From Chloroflexota bacterium (GTDB taxonomy: Bacteria > Chloroflexota > Anaerolineae > J102): a stretch of 11,298 nucleotides of DNA. How positions within the stretch are numbered: the first letter of the stretch is position 1; the number at the start of each line of letters is the position of its first letter. The DNA lies in assembly GCA_003353825.1 (NCBI GenBank), contig PIVW01000162.1, forward strand, positions 1-11,298. The letters are read 5' to 3'. Below are positions 1 to 7,447 of this stretch, piece by piece. The notes under the pieces are model-generated. The model did not search any database. It saw nothing but the letters and a program-made list of their open reading frames with translations, and was not told the DNA's origin. Position numbers and translations under genes: made by a program.

Positions 1-1146
1 GCTGCCTGCCTCAAGCGCTTCAGCCAGTTGGGTGCTATCCTTTTCGATAGCAGCGACGACGCCCGCCGTCTTCTCAATCTGACGCACGGCCTCCCGCAGT
101 TGCCGGTCCAAGATGCGGCGGTCGGTGATGACGATCACCGAATCGAATACTCGCTGGTTGTCCTCTCCATGGAGAGAGGCCAGACGGTGGGCCAGCCAAG
201 CGATGGTCTTGCTCTTGCCACTACCAGCGCTGTGCTGAATGAGGTAATTCTCACCCGGCCCCAAGGCGCGAGCACTAGCGATTAAATGACGCACCGCATC
301 TCGTTGGTGATAGCGAGGGAAGATCAGTTTTTCGGTTTTGCGTCCATCATCGTTTTCTTCGACTTCAACGAAGATAAAAGATCCAACCAATTCCAGGAGG
401 TTGTCGGGCTGGAATACCTCTTCCCAAAGATAGCTGCTGGCGTAACCGTCGGGGTTTGGGGGATTGCCAGCCCGCTTGTTGTGACCTTTGTTAAAAGGCA
501 GAAAATGGGTGGACTGCCCTTGCAGGCGGGTGGTCATGTAGACTTCGTCGCCATCTGCGGCCAAATGGACGAGACAGCGCTTGAACTGGAGCAGGGGTTC
601 GCCCTTGATGTCCCGGTCTGTCTGATATTGGACGATGGCTCTTAAAGCATATTGTCCAGTTAGCTTGTTTTTTAGTTCGACAGTGAGGATGGGCAGGCCG
701 TTGAGGAAAATGACCAGATCGATGCTGTTGTTGTTCTTGGCGCTGTAGTACAGTTGGCGGGTGACAGAGAGGATGTTTCGCTCGTATTTGCGCCAGTGTT
801 CGGGATTGAGGGTGCTGGCGGGGCGGAAGTAAGCCAGGTCGAAGTAGCAGCCGTAGAGTTTGATGCCGTTGCGCAGGACGTACAGCGTGCCGCGGCGGGC
901 GATCTGCCGGGTGAGGCGGTTGAGGAATTCGTCTCTGGTGCGGGCGCCATGCTGCTGCTCGAGGTCGCGCCAGGTGTCGGGCTGGGTGTTGGTGATGAAT
1001 TCCAGCAACAATTCCCAATCGAGGGCGTTGGCGATATCGTAGTGGGCGCCATTGCGGCTCTTGCGGCCATCCCGCCTGCGGTAGCCGTGAACATCCACCA
1101 GATGTTCTTCGATGTAGCTTTCAAATCCTGCTTCGGATGTGTCCAT
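1..1146 (-). CDS. hsdR: Type I restriction enzyme HsdR subunit, N-terminal 382 residues (runs off the left edge)
   Basis: HsdR is the restriction and ATP-dependent DNA translocation subunit of a type I R-M complex in the cytoplasm. The frame is open from the ATG at 1146 to base 1, giving 382 codons of a family usually near 1000 residues, so most of the motor lies outside the window. A PD-(D/E)xK nuclease core is visible: D143 and then VELKNK with E157 and K159. The helicase start follows: a Q-motif-like segment near residue 281 and Walker A HSAGSGKSKT at 305-314. A motif Ia-like segment, VIVITDRRILDRQL, is at 337-350. The start is supported by AGGGGGA about 10 nt upstream and by a typical HsdR N-terminus. 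It lies 44 nt downstream of darG and is probably the last gene of the Fic-hsdS-darTG-hsdR transcript. The nuclease and ATP-binding residues seen here are intact. Confidence 0.93.
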   Translation of the reverse strand, partial: MDTSEAGFESYIEEHLVDVHGYRRRDGRKSRNGAHYDIANALDWELLLEFITNTQPDTWRDLEQQHGARTRDEFLNRLTRQIARRGTLYVLRNGIKLYGCYFDLAYFRPASTLNPEHWRKYERNILSVTRQLYYSAKNNNSIDLVIFLNGLPILTVELKNKLTGQYALRAIVQYQTDRDIKGEPLLQFKRCLVHLAADGDEVYMTTRLQGQSTHFLPFNKGHNKRAGNPPNPDGYASSYLWEEVFQPDNLLELVGSFIFVEVEENDDGRKTEKLIFPRYHQRDAVRHLIASARALGPGENYLIQHSAGSGKSKTIAWLAHRLASLHGEDNQRVFDSVIVITDRRILDRQLREAVRQIEKTAGVVAAIEKDSTQLAEALEAGS

Positions 1147-1190
1147 GATTTTCACGTCCCCCTGGTTTGATCAGCGTACAGCGGCAGGCA

Positions 1191-2225
1191 TCAAAGCATT
1201 CGAGATTCAGAGAGTCGATCCCAGGCCAGATGCACATGCCGGGGCTGAAACATCTTGCGTTTACGTGAATTCCATCTTTGTATCCCCTCGACAGCTTCCT
1301 CTGGCGTCTTCGCCGCTGGATCATCATGCACGCCGAGCCAATGCACCGAGGCGAGCAGTTCCATGCCATACGGGGTCTCGTAACCTTCGATGATGTTCGC
1401 CACCTGCTCCAATCTGTGCAGGGATTCCGGATTGTCTTGCAAAAACAAGCCGGCTTCCTGAAAAGCGCCCGCTTGAAGCTTAATTTCCACATCAGGTTTC
1501 TGGGCGTCTCCATGCCCGCTGATGAAATGTCCTTCCAGGAGTTCAAGCACTTTGGTCAGATTATGCGCATAGGGGCCGTAATGGCCTTTTTCATAACGCA
1601 ACCGCAGCGGTTCACCGGTTTCTTGCAGGAAATAGGCGAGTTTTTGGATTTCCAGCAGCGTCAGGCGGTAGGCCAACTCAGCGTATTGGGCCATCAATAA
1701 GATCAACTGCGCCCGCGCCGCGGTCATGTGCGGGCGTAGCGCCGCCACCGGCATTACCACGGGAGCAGGAACACCAAGTGGTTCGTAGATGACTGTGCGC
1801 ACATCTGACAGATCGGCGAATGCCGCCTCGATTTTGGGGCGCACGTGACGCCAATCAAGCCCTCCCAAACCAGATCCCAGGGGGGGGATAGCGATGGAAC
1901 GAATGCCCAGGCGTCGCACATCGGCGACCAATGCACCCAGGCCGGCTTCGATGTCCTCGATACGCGACTTTTCTCGCCAGTGCCGCTTGGTGGGGAAATT
2001 GATGATGTAGCGAGGATTGAGCATGGAGCCGGTTTCGACGATAAACATCTGGCCCGGCTGCACTTCCTGTTGGCGACAGGCCTTTTGGTATGCTCTGAAG
2101 TTTTTGGGAAATGCCCGTTTGAACTGCAAAGCAATGCCTTTGCCCATGACGCCAACGCAGTTAACGCTATTGACCAAGGCTTCGACATCGGCTTCGAGAA
2201 GATTGCCTTTTGTGAATTTGACCAT
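1191..2225 (-). CDS. darG: DarG-type macrodomain antitoxin (DNA ADP-ribosylglycohydrolase)
   Basis: In characterised DarTG systems DarG removes ADP-ribose placed on DNA bases by DarT, and its C-terminal domain binds DarT. This 344-residue protein fits the full family architecture. An N-terminal macrodomain (about 1-150) carries NSVNCVGVMGKG with N22, INFPTK with K80 and the phosphate loop GSGLGG at 117-122. N22 and K80 fall at the positions I recall as important in Thermus DarG. The C-terminal region (about 165-344) has the DarG-type stretch KLAYFLQ...GHYGPYA. I prefer the ATG at 2225 over a TTG two codons upstream, because AAGGA sits 6 nt before the ATG and numbering then matches the family. 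The gene overlaps the 3' end of truncated darT by 59 nt. An 8-C run inside the macrodomain (1880-1887 on the plus strand) could slip. No defect is visible, so it may act as an orphan antitoxin here. Confidence 0.92.
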   Translation of the reverse strand: MVKFTKGNLLEADVEALVNSVNCVGVMGKGIALQFKRAFPKNFRAYQKACRQQEVQPGQMFIVETGSMLNPRYIINFPTKRHWREKSRIEDIEAGLGALVADVRRLGIRSIAIPPLGSGLGGLDWRHVRPKIEAAFADLSDVRTVIYEPLGVPAPVVMPVAALRPHMTAARAQLILLMAQYAELAYRLTLLEIQKLAYFLQETGEPLRLRYEKGHYGPYAHNLTKVLELLEGHFISGHGDAQKPDVEIKLQAGAFQEAGLFLQDNPESLHRLEQVANIIEGYETPYGMELLASVHWLGVHDDPAAKTPEEAVEGIQRWNSRKRKMFQPRHVHLAWDRLSESRML

Positions 2226-2538
2226 GTTCAATCCTTGGATCAGTAGTCAACAACTGGCCTTCATTGTAACCTTGCACTCGGCCGGTGTGCAACTGCAACA
2301 ACATGGGCGGGCGTTGCCCGAAGTAGAAGGGCGCATAGTCGTGGATGACGCCGCCCGGGCCGCAGGGAATGTGGCGGATGCGGCGGCGACGTTGGATGGC
2401 GGGATTGTGGATGGGCTTGTAGGCCAGGCCGTCGTCCGGTGCCGAGTTGGGCGCGTGCAAGCCCTCTCTTTGCAGAAGCAGAGGCAAATTATCGATGTGA
2501 ACCAGCCGAACAATCAGCGTAGGCAGGGGAACGGACAT
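2167..2538 (-). pseudogene. darT: Truncated DarT toxin (DNA ADP-ribosyltransferase, N-terminal half only)
   Basis: DarT (formerly DUF4433) transfers ADP-ribose from NAD+ to thymidine in single-stranded DNA. The first 95 residues match the family well: RLVHIDN at 11-17, IHN at 43-45, an Arg-rich NAD-binding segment at 50-55, IPCGPGG and IHDYAPFYFG at 57-74, then LHTGRVQGYNEGQ ending at residue 95. After that the frame has 28 unrelated residues and stops inside darG. A full DarT is a little over 200 residues. The missing half holds the conserved AEFLVH-like segment with the catalytic glutamate, so this product should be inactive. The junction is at about 2253/2254, only 28 nt before the darG ATG. 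Another frame there reads VVDY and a stop, possibly the old C-terminus, which suggests an internal deletion of roughly 350 bp. The start is intact: the ATG shares TGATG with the hsdS stop and has GGGAG 8 nt upstream. Confidence 0.85.
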
Positions 2539-3812
2539 CAGACGGTCTCCCGCACGTCGATCTTGCCTGTCACCGCTGCGGAAATGAGGGCGGTGCGGTA
2601 TTCCTGGAGTTTTCCGATGGCGGTTTGGATATTTTCAATTAGTGAATCAAATCTCGAATCTAGATTGTCAAGATGCGCAGTGATTTCATGCTGTTCTGAT
2701 ATTGGTGGGGACAGTGATGCTATCTGTCCGAATTCGTCAAAGTACAAACGCAGACGCATGTCCATTATGCCTCTTGATCTTCTTCGAAATTCTGGTTTGT
2801 ACAGACCACACCTAAACAAAAAGTGGTAATATTTGCTGTTCAATGGTTTGGTTTTTCTAAGAATATCGTATGCAGGACTTGTTATCCCATCATAATTTGA
2901 ATACCCGATAGCCCCCATCCAGGCCAGAAGTTTGTTCACTATAATATCTCCTCTCCGGACAACCCAATAACCCTCTGATGTAGTCGCTTTGTTCCCTTTT
3001 GGTTCGAGATCCTTCCGTGGCCGTACACCAATTTCGGTATACAAAGAAAGTAACTCAGCTTCACTCCCCGCAGAGACCTTCTCAGCGGAAAGGCGGAATA
3101 GATATTTTGTCTTAATGACTTCCCAATGCGCGGGAATCCCCTCAATCCATTCCACCCCACTATCCTTCATCCGCGCGTCCGCGTCCAGCCCCTTGGTGAC
3201 GGCCCGGCTGATGAGGGCGGTGCGTTTCTCCTGCAGCAGCTCGATCAGGCGCTGTTTCTTGGCGATGAGAGCGTCGATGCGGGCGGTTTCCCGGTCGAGG
3301 AAGGCGGCGATGGCGCGTTGTTCGGGGAGGGGAGGTAGAAGGCAGATTAGATCTGCAACTTGATCCATAGAGACTGCATCGTATGTGCTGCCAGTAGATA
3401 CTATCTCCAATTGGATGCGAACAACCTCTAGCAAATACCACGTGAAATCCTGGTCCAGTTCCAAACTAGGACGAATACCGCAAAGCCCGCGACCAATACC
3501 GTATCTCTGGTCAGCAACATTGATTGCACCAACTGGTGCGCGTACTGATAACAAATAGTTACCTGGCGATACATGCTTTCTCGCGACATCGCAGTAGATG
3601 CTTGGAATAGGATGATGTCGTCCAAATTCAGCATTCCCTTGAAGAAATGGATATCCGGCACCCACATCGTTATATGTCTCCGATTTTGGAGACTGGCCCA
3701 TTATCAGCTCAGCAGTAAACTTGAGCCGTCTCATGTCCCAGTGCGCGGGAACTTCCCCCAGCCATTCGATGCCTGAGTCTTTGTAGGCGGGATAGGGGCG
3801 GCGGGTGGTCAT
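2538..3812 (-). CDS. hsdS: Type I restriction-modification specificity subunit HsdS
   Basis: HsdS recognises the bipartite DNA target and assembles with HsdM and HsdR. The 424-residue protein has the usual two-repeat layout. TRD1 (about 1-155) opens with KDSGIEWLGEVPAHW, and conserved region 1 (about 157-207) contains LPPLPEQRAIAAFLDRET and a helical KKQRLIELLQEKRTALIS. TRD2 (about 212-365) opens with MKDSGVEWIEGIPAHW, and conserved region 2 (about 366-424) repeats ISEQHEITAHLDNLD and LQEYRTALISAAVTG. Both TRDs appear complete. DNA of the TRDs, especially 2640-3120, is visibly more AT-rich than the conserved regions, as expected if TRDs are exchanged by recombination. The start ATG overlaps the fic stop by 4 nt (ATGA). 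The stop shares TGATG with darT', so translation is probably coupled along the operon. The recognition sequence cannot be read from the protein. Confidence 0.95.
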   Translation of the reverse strand: MTTRRPYPAYKDSGIEWLGEVPAHWDMRRLKFTAELIMGQSPKSETYNDVGAGYPFLQGNAEFGRHHPIPSIYCDVARKHVSPGNYLLSVRAPVGAINVADQRYGIGRGLCGIRPSLELDQDFTWYLLEVVRIQLEIVSTGSTYDAVSMDQVADLICLLPPLPEQRAIAAFLDRETARIDALIAKKQRLIELLQEKRTALISRAVTKGLDADARMKDSGVEWIEGIPAHWEVIKTKYLFRLSAEKVSAGSEAELLSLYTEIGVRPRKDLEPKGNKATTSEGYWVVRRGDIIVNKLLAWMGAIGYSNYDGITSPAYDILRKTKPLNSKYYHFLFRCGLYKPEFRRRSRGIMDMRLRLYFDEFGQIASLSPPISEQHEITAHLDNLDSRFDSLIENIQTAIGKLQEYRTALISAAVTGKIDVRETV

Positions 3813-4984
3813 GGCGTCGTGTCTTCTGCAAAGAGACGGATATAGGCGTCGTAGCGGAAAAGTCGGCTGCGTCGTCTGCCCGTCATTTCGGTTAGCAGGT
3901 CATGGTGGACGAATCTCTTCGTCAACTCATTGGCAGTCGCATAGGCGACGCCTGTCAACTCCGCAATCGCCTTGACATTGACAATGGGATGCGAGTAGAG
4001 AAATTCCAACACCTTCAAGCCGTTGGCTGTGACCCGTCCAAATTGCTCGACAATCAAGGCTCTATGCACTTCCCGTAAGTCAACGATGCGTCTCGCCGTC
4101 TGCGTGGCCTCCCCTGAAACTTCTGTCATTCCGTGCAGAAAGAAAGTCAGCCAGGATTCCCAATCGCCCCTGTCTCGAATTGCCTGCAAATGCTCGTAAT
4201 ACGCCTGCCGGTGACGCTTAAAGTAATGGGAGAGATAGAGGACCGGCTGTTGCAAAATGTCCCGCTCGCAAAGCAGAAAAGCGATCAGCAAACGTCCTAC
4301 ACGACCATTGCCATCCAGAAAGGGATGGATTGTTTCGAATTGGGCGTGAGCCAATCCTACTTTGAGCAAATAAGGGATAGCGTCTTCGGCATGGAGAAAG
4401 CGTTCCCACTGGGCCAGAGCAACGGGGACCTCATGGGGAGGTGGAGGAACAAATGTGGCTTCATTCAAGGTGCAACCCGCCGGCCCGATCCAATTCTGCG
4501 TGCGTCGCACCTCACCTGGCTGGTGCTCACCCCCTCGGACATTATGCAGCAAATGCTCGTGGATATCCCGGATCAAGCGCACCGATACCGGCAAAGTCTG
4601 CAAACGCTCCAACCCGTAGTTCATGGCGTTGACATAGTTGAGCACTTCATCCACATCGCGGGGGCGGGTCGCCGAAAAAACCTGGGCCTCCGCTTCCAGC
4701 ACATCATCCAGTGAACTTTGGGTTCCTTCGATCTGGCTGGAGAGCACCGCTTCTTTGCGCACATACATGAGAACGAACAAATTCGGGTCAGGTAAAGTCT
4801 GAATCGATCCATCTAATCGCCCCAAGGCACGGTCGGCCTCCGACAATAGCGCCTGGAGTTCCAGACTCAATTGAATCGGAGGGTCAGGAGGCAGTGGCGC
4901 CGGGATGAAGGCGCGGAAACCTTGAGGTTGCGAAATAGTGTGACCTGCTCGACTACTGGATGTGCGGGGAGTGATCATAAGCAT
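3809..4984 (-). CDS. Fic-domain protein (probable AMPylator) with C-terminal winged helix
   Basis: Fic proteins usually transfer AMP from ATP to a target protein hydroxyl. Numbering from the ATG at 4984 (391 residues), the Fic_N region comes first. It contains the inhibitory-helix motif SSQIEG at 82-87, fitting (S/T)xxxE(G/N), which makes it a class II, self-inhibited Fic. The Fic core has the complete active-site motif HPFLDGNGRVGR starting at residue 220. The last 80 or so residues (about 312-385) look like a winged helix-turn-helix: KVLEFLYSHPIVNVKAIAEL, then TGVAYATANELTKRF. The order resembles Shewanella SoFic. It lies between hsdM and hsdS, overlaps hsdS by 4 nt, and sits downstream of a three-palindrome array, suggesting autoregulation. 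The start is uncertain: TTG 5005, ATG 4984 and ATG 4978 are all in frame and none has a Shine-Dalgarno, so the mRNA may be leaderless. The cellular target is unknown. Confidence 0.9.
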   Translation of the reverse strand: MLMITPRTSSSRAGHTISQPQGFRAFIPAPLPPDPPIQLSLELQALLSEADRALGRLDGSIQTLPDPNLFVLMYVRKEAVLSSQIEGTQSSLDDVLEAEAQVFSATRPRDVDEVLNYVNAMNYGLERLQTLPVSVRLIRDIHEHLLHNVRGGEHQPGEVRRTQNWIGPAGCTLNEATFVPPPPHEVPVALAQWERFLHAEDAIPYLLKVGLAHAQFETIHPFLDGNGRVGRLLIAFLLCERDILQQPVLYLSHYFKRHRQAYYEHLQAIRDRGDWESWLTFFLHGMTEVSGEATQTARRIVDLREVHRALIVEQFGRVTANGLKVLEFLYSHPIVNVKAIAELTGVAYATANELTKRFVHHDLLTEMTGRRRSRLFRYDAYIRLFAEDTTP

Positions 4985-5016
4985 ATATTCATGGTGGTGG
5001 GGCAAAACACGCTGTT

Positions 5017-5041
5017 CATATTATGGGCTGCCCTTAATGTA
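5017..5041. promoter_or_regulatory. Operator-like palindrome O1 upstream of fic
   Basis: Imperfect palindrome centred on base 5029 with 12-nt arms CATATTATGGGC and, on the other strand, TACATTAAGGGC (9 of 12 match). It is the site nearest the fic start. The minus-strand arm contains CATAAT, a -10-like hexamer. It shares its arm consensus with the palindromes centred at 5069 and 5110. Binding by the Fic winged helix is inferred. Confidence 0.55.
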
Positions 5042-5056
5042 GCTTGTTTACTGACT

Positions 5057-5081
5057 TGTATTATAGGTCGCTCATAATATA
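5057..5081. promoter_or_regulatory. Operator-like palindrome O2 upstream of fic, overlapping a TATAAT
   Basis: Imperfect palindrome centred on base 5069 with arms TGTATTATAGGT and, on the other strand, TATATTATGAGC (8 of 12 match). On the minus strand a perfect TATAAT lies at 5060-5065 inside one arm, suitably placed for a promoter reading towards fic. I find no good -35 hexamer 15-19 nt upstream of it. A protein bound here would block that -10. Confidence 0.55.
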
Positions 5082-5097
5082 ACACGATTTGCCGGTT

Positions 5098-5122
5098 TAT
5101 ATTAATGGTAGCCCATCATATA
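5098..5122. promoter_or_regulatory. Operator-like palindrome O3 upstream of fic
   Basis: Imperfect palindrome centred on base 5110 with arms TATATTAATGGT and, on the other strand, TATATGATGGGC (8 of 12 match). It is the distal member of the three-site array and lies 20 nt past the hsdM stop. Centres 5029, 5069 and 5110 are 40 and 41 bp apart, close to four helical turns. Confidence 0.5.
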
Positions 5123-5142
5123 AATGCTATCTTTGGCCGTTC

Positions 5143-7251
5143 TCATGTCGTCACTGCCGCAAGCAATTGCATGATTTCCGTTTCCAGAGTCTTGATCTCA
5201 GCCTCAATCTCCGCCAAATCCCGCGGCGGCTGGTACTTGTAAAAATAGCGGTTGAAGTTGATCTCATAGCCAATTCGCCCCACCCGCCCATCCTTGTGGT
5301 CGGTAAAGTTCAGGTCAATGAAGGCGTCGGGCACGTAGGGCAACACTTCTCGTTCGAAATAGCGTTGGACTGTATCCGTCAGGGGTACTCGTTCATCCAA
5401 ATAGGAAGCTCCAGGGGTAGTGTCAGGGAAGTCATCCTCGCTCAAGGGCACATTCTCATGGTCCCGCAGGCCGGTGTCCGGCTCGATGCCCTCAATCTGC
5501 TTATCCTTTTTGTAGCATTCTTCTGCAGTCTCATCCCTCTCCGACAGCGCCGCCAGGATGGCCTTGAGTAATGGGGATTTGAGGGCGATACCCTGTTCTT
5601 TTGCGACCTGACGCAGCGCTTTCACAAAGGTTGGGCGTGATTTGTAGAGTGTGTCAGGCATGTCTGTGAGCATTAGGCGAATGCGCTCTTGCTGCTCCCG
5701 ACCTTCCTTCTCCTCCCGCGCTTTGACATCGGGATCTTTCCTGCGGCTCTTTGCAAGATTCTGAAAGCCGCTCTGCTCCTCTAAAAGGGCGATGCGTTCC
5801 GGGCTGGCCTGGAAGTTCAGGCGCAGGGGACGCTCGACGCGCACCTTGCGATAACCAAAGAAGCGATTCTCGTAAATGCGGCTATATTCACCGTCGCTGA
5901 ATGCCTGGAAAATGGCGGTAGTCTCCTCGATCTGATCATCGCTGATTTCGTGGCGCTTGTCGCCTAAACTCTTTCGCATCTTCACGTAAAACTCAACAGT
6001 GTTGATCAATTGAATCTTGCCTTTGCGCCGCTCGTCTTTGCGATTGGTGAGTATCCAGATATAGGTATTAATGCCCGTGTTATAAAACAACTGGTCGGGC
6101 AGGGCGACGATCGTTTCCAGCCAGTCATTTTCGATGATCCAGCGCCGAATTTCGCTCTCGCCGCTACCAGCATCACCGGTGAAGAGGGGCGAGCCATTGA
6201 AAATGATGGCAATGCGACTGCCAGCCTGATCGTCATCCATCTTGTGCAGCATGTGCTGCAAAAAGAGTAGGGCGCCATCGTTGATGCGGGGCAAGCCAGC
6301 GCCAAAGCGTCCGTATTCGCCCATGGTTTCGTGCTCGCGCTTGATCACCCACTGTACTTTCTTCCAAGAAACGCCAAAAGGCGGATTGGACATCATAATC
6401 TCGAAGCGGTATTTGCTGCGATCGGTGTAGCCATCCTCGCTGAAGCTGTTACCGTATACAATCCGCTCCGGGTCATCGCCTTTGAGCAGCATATCCGATT
6501 TTGCTACAGCATAGGATTGGGGGTTGAGCTCTTGGCCGAACAACCAAATCTGCGGCGCTTGCTCTCTTAGCTCATTCTCCAGGTGGCTCTTGGCTTCGGT
6601 TAACATGCCACCGGTGCCGCAAGCGGGATCATAGATTTTCAGGATGACGCTGGGGTCGGCCAAACGTTGCTGCTGTTCGGCAAATAGCAGGTGCACCATC
6701 AAGCGGATCACTTCTCTAGGTGTAAAGTGCTCACCGGCTGTCTCGTTATATTGCTCGCTAAAGCGGCGGATCAAGTTCTCAAAAATCAATCCCATTTCCC
6801 GGTTGCTGACCCGAGTGGGGTGTAAGTCTACCCTGTTGAATTCATCCAGGATGGGATAGATCAGACGTGCAGCTTGCAATCGGTTGATTTGGCGCCGAAA
6901 ATCAAACTTCTCGACAATATCCTGTACATCAGGGCTGAAACCATTCAAGTAGGTGACCAGGTTCTGGGCAAGGTCGTCTGGCGCCTCCATGAGCTTGTGC
7001 CAGTTGTAGGGTGATGTGTTGTAGACCCGGCCATACTTCCGTTGCAAAAACCCGTCGAGATTCTTCAATTCGCCGCGATAGCGCTTGTGGTCATCCCACA
7101 CAGCTTGACGATTATCCTCCACAGCCTGATCCAGACGACGAAAAACCGTCATGGGCAGAATCACATCTACGTATTCACGAGGTTTATAGTCCCCACGCAA
7201 TAGGTCAGCTATGTTCCAGATCAGGTTGGCTTTCTCTTGGAAGTTGTTCAT
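5143..7251 (-). CDS. hsdM: Type I restriction-modification methyltransferase subunit HsdM (N6-adenine)
   Basis: HsdM methylates adenine at the site chosen by HsdS, using S-adenosylmethionine. The 702-residue product opens with the N-terminal HsdM domain (NNFQEKANLIWNIADLLRG). It has TPREV at about 187, SAM-binding motif I DPACGTGGM at about 208-216 and catalytic motif IV NPPFG at about 289-293, all intact. A long, charged C-terminal part ends in FNRYFYKYQPPRDLAEIEAEI and a short coiled coil, as in the longer (about 700 residue) HsdM proteins. I chose the ATG at 7251 rather than the in-frame TTG at 7293, because the family normally starts at this MNNFQEK position; only a distant GGTGAG is seen upstream. 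It is the first gene of the island, and 137 nt including the operator-like array separate its stop from the in-frame TTG of fic. It probably has its own promoter near 7403-7431. Confidence 0.95.
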   Translation of the reverse strand: MNNFQEKANLIWNIADLLRGDYKPREYVDVILPMTVFRRLDQAVEDNRQAVWDDHKRYRGELKNLDGFLQRKYGRVYNTSPYNWHKLMEAPDDLAQNLVTYLNGFSPDVQDIVEKFDFRRQINRLQAARLIYPILDEFNRVDLHPTRVSNREMGLIFENLIRRFSEQYNETAGEHFTPREVIRLMVHLLFAEQQQRLADPSVILKIYDPACGTGGMLTEAKSHLENELREQAPQIWLFGQELNPQSYAVAKSDMLLKGDDPERIVYGNSFSEDGYTDRSKYRFEIMMSNPPFGVSWKKVQWVIKREHETMGEYGRFGAGLPRINDGALLFLQHMLHKMDDDQAGSRIAIIFNGSPLFTGDAGSGESEIRRWIIENDWLETIVALPDQLFYNTGINTYIWILTNRKDERRKGKIQLINTVEFYVKMRKSLGDKRHEISDDQIEETTAIFQAFSDGEYSRIYENRFFGYRKVRVERPLRLNFQASPERIALLEEQSGFQNLAKSRRKDPDVKAREEKEGREQQERIRLMLTDMPDTLYKSRPTFVKALRQVAKEQGIALKSPLLKAILAALSERDETAEECYKKDKQIEGIEPDTGLRDHENVPLSEDDFPDTTPGASYLDERVPLTDTVQRYFEREVLPYVPDAFIDLNFTDHKDGRVGRIGYEINFNRYFYKYQPPRDLAEIEAEIKTLETEIMQLLAAVTT

Positions 7252-7402
7252 ATTTATCGGCCGACTCACCAGTAAGCGTTGTTCGCCACTCAAGCAACCC
7301 TGACCAATGCCCTGAACTGGAACACTTAGTCAAGTGCAATGCCGCTGCTGCTTCAGTGACAGGGGATAGACGTTGCGCGGGCGCTAAAAGCACCCTATCC
7401 TG

Positions 7403-7431
7403 ATTGTATCCGATTGGCGATTCGAAACCAA
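7403..7431 (-). promoter_or_regulatory. Candidate sigma-70-type promoter for hsdM
   Basis: On the minus strand TTGGTT (7426-7431) and TACAAT (7403-7408) are separated by 17 nt. The -10 matches 5 of 6 consensus bases; the -35 matches only the leading TTG. Transcription would start near 7396, leaving a leader of about 145 nt before hsdM. It lies between the truncated PAP2-like gene and hsdM, where a promoter for the island is expected. Confidence 0.35.
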
Positions 7432-7447
7432 ACCCATCGCAAAGGCT

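Noticed and set aside
491..1124. Two long minus-strand open frames over the hsdR start region (491-1018 and 672-1124)
   Set aside because: Both are Arg/Pro/His- or Ser/Thr/Ala-rich shadow translations. The third minus frame gives a full HsdR N-terminus with nuclease and Walker A motifs.
5089..5571. Plus-strand open frame of 160 codons opposite the hsdM 3' end
   Set aside because: It is antisense to the well-supported HsdM C-terminus and has no recognisable domain or ribosome site.
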